Source: Thermoguttaceae bacterium
GTDB lineage: Bacteria > Planctomycetota > Planctomycetia > Pirellulales > Thermoguttaceae
Reading direction: 5' to 3'
Length of the DNA stretch: 5,871 nt
NCBI GenBank assembly: GCA_024653385.1
Contig: JANLFZ010000236.1
Span: 3,527-9,397, forward strand
Positions 5,169 through 5,871 of the stretch are shown in pieces (the stretch's first letter is position 1; each line of letters starts with the position of its first letter). The translations under genes and the position numbers were made by a program. The notes beneath the pieces were generated by a model. That model saw only the letters and a program-made list of their open reading frames with translations. It was not told where the DNA came from and ran no database searches.

Positions 5169-5871
5169 GCCCGCCCCCAACGCCGGCACCTCGAATGTCG
5201 GCCCTACGCGCGCCGGCGAGTTCTGGGCGCAGGTTGCGGCCCAGTGTGCGGCCGTCGCCGCGGCGTTTGTCGTGGGGACGCTGGTTCTGTTGGGCTGGGA
5301 CTACGGTCGCCGTTGGGCCAACGACCCGCTCGAATCGCCCGAGTACCAGGCCCTGAAGGCCGAGTTGGCCCGAAACCCGGCCGACGAGCGCGTCAAGGAG
5401 CAGATTCGCGCGCTGGACCTCGCGTTGCGCCGCGAGTTCTTTCGCCAACGGACGTTCGCCGCGCGCGGAGCGTGGCTGCTCCTGGGCGGGATCGTCGTCT
5501 TGATCGTTGCCGCCAAGACCGCGGCCACGCTGGATCGCCGACTTCCCATGCCCCAACCCGAGGCCGTACCGCACGACAGGGACCAGAGAGCATCGCGGGC
5601 AGCCCGTTGGGCCGTCGGCGGTCTGGCGGCGGGGCTCTTGGTCGTGGCCGTGCTGCTTTCGACCCAGCTTACCAGCGAGTTCGATCGCGGCGAGGCGGTG
5701 GCGCGATCCGAGCCGGCCCCCGCTCCCCCGCCGCCTCGCACGCAGGCCAGTGATACGAGTGCCAAGCCGGCCGCTCTCGCCAAGGCCAACGAGGGCAGTT
5801 CCAAAACGCTCTCGCCTGCGCCGACGCCGCAACCCGGTCCGTCGAGCCAGCAAGTCCCCAGCGACGACGAG
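5161..5871 (+). CDS. Three-helix membrane protein with periplasmic helical loop and Pro-rich tail (3' partial)
   Basis: The frame is open from ATG 5161 to the window edge with no stop (237 codons seen). Predicted helices lie at about 25-45, 103-120 and 150-167. Between the first two is a charged, strongly helical loop (about 57-100) containing E61-Y-Q-A-L-K, N72-P-A-D-E and R90-R-E-F-F. By positive-inside reasoning the N-terminus and the Arg-rich loop 121-149 are cytoplasmic, and the loop 46-102 and everything after about 168 are periplasmic. From about 181 the chain is low-complexity (Pro, Ala, Ser, Thr; one run of four prolines), like a linker to a further folded domain beyond 5871. I cannot name the family. 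Given its neighbours, a C-terminal extracytoplasmic domain such as another propeller is a guess. It is coupled to the polyferredoxin by an 8-base overlap. Confidence 0.85.
   Translation, partial: MPEPAPNAGTSNVGPTRAGEFWAQVAAQCAAVAAAFVVGTLVLLGWDYGRRWANDPLESPEYQALKAELARNPADERVKEQIRALDLALRREFFRQRTFAARGAWLLLGGIVVLIVAAKTAATLDRRLPMPQPEAVPHDRDQRASRAARWAVGGLAAGLLVVAVLLSTQLTSEFDRGEAVARSEPAPAPPPPRTQASDTSAKPAALAKANEGSSKTLSPAPTPQPGPSSQQVPSDDE

Noticed and set aside
4819..5853. 344-codon minus-strand frame over the end of the polyferredoxin and the last gene
   Set aside because: Its Arg/Gly-rich low-information translation looks like a shadow of two plus-strand membrane-protein genes that have good ribosome binding sites and hydrophobic helices.
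1..5871. CRISPR arrays, tRNA or rRNA genes, insertion sequences, multihaem CXXCH cytochromes
   Set aside because: No spaced direct repeats, no RNA-gene-like segments, no transposase-like protein or terminal repeats, and no CXXCH motif in any supported reading frame were seen by eye.

Overview
The window is very GC-rich and densely coded, with every supported gene on the + strand. The 'W-x-x-F-R-G-P-N-R-D' start of a PQQ-like beta-propeller, the NHL-type propeller, the Tat-exported Fe-S proteins and the long tightly packed operon suggest an environmental bacterium, most likely Planctomycetota or a relative. That placement is an inference from protein style, not a marker-based assignment.

Layout. 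Bases 2-97 are the last codons of an upstream gene of unknown identity. Bases 98-343 hold no convincing gene but contain a good sigma70-type promoter (TTGCAC, 16-base spacer, TACACT, at 210-237). Then follow a membrane-anchored PQQ-like beta-propeller protein (344-1765), a membrane-anchored NHL-type propeller with a GCCNP motif (1790-2851), a 102-residue Tat-signal protein with four cysteines (2848-3156), a Tat-exported ferredoxin with four predicted [4Fe-4S] clusters, NapG/MauM/DmsB-like (3160-3765), a NapH/NosR-like membrane polyferredoxin (3762-5168), and the first 237 codons of a three-helix membrane protein with a Pro/Ala/Ser-rich periplasmic tail that runs off the window (5161-5871).

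The last five genes are coupled: ATGA overlap, 3-base gap, ATGA overlap and 8-base overlap at the four junctions. The first propeller gene lies only 24 bases upstream of them, so all six probably form one transcript. The ferredoxin/polyferredoxin pair resembles NapGH, which moves electrons between the quinone pool or membrane and periplasmic enzymes, but no nitrate reductase, cytochrome c or other recognisable terminal enzyme is present here. Instead the pair is packed with two propellers, a tiny four-cysteine Tat protein and an unusual anchored protein. My reading is an extracytoplasmic electron-transfer complex of unknown substrate, with the propellers as scaffold or sensing/catalytic subunits. 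The physical linkage is seen directly; the function is inference.
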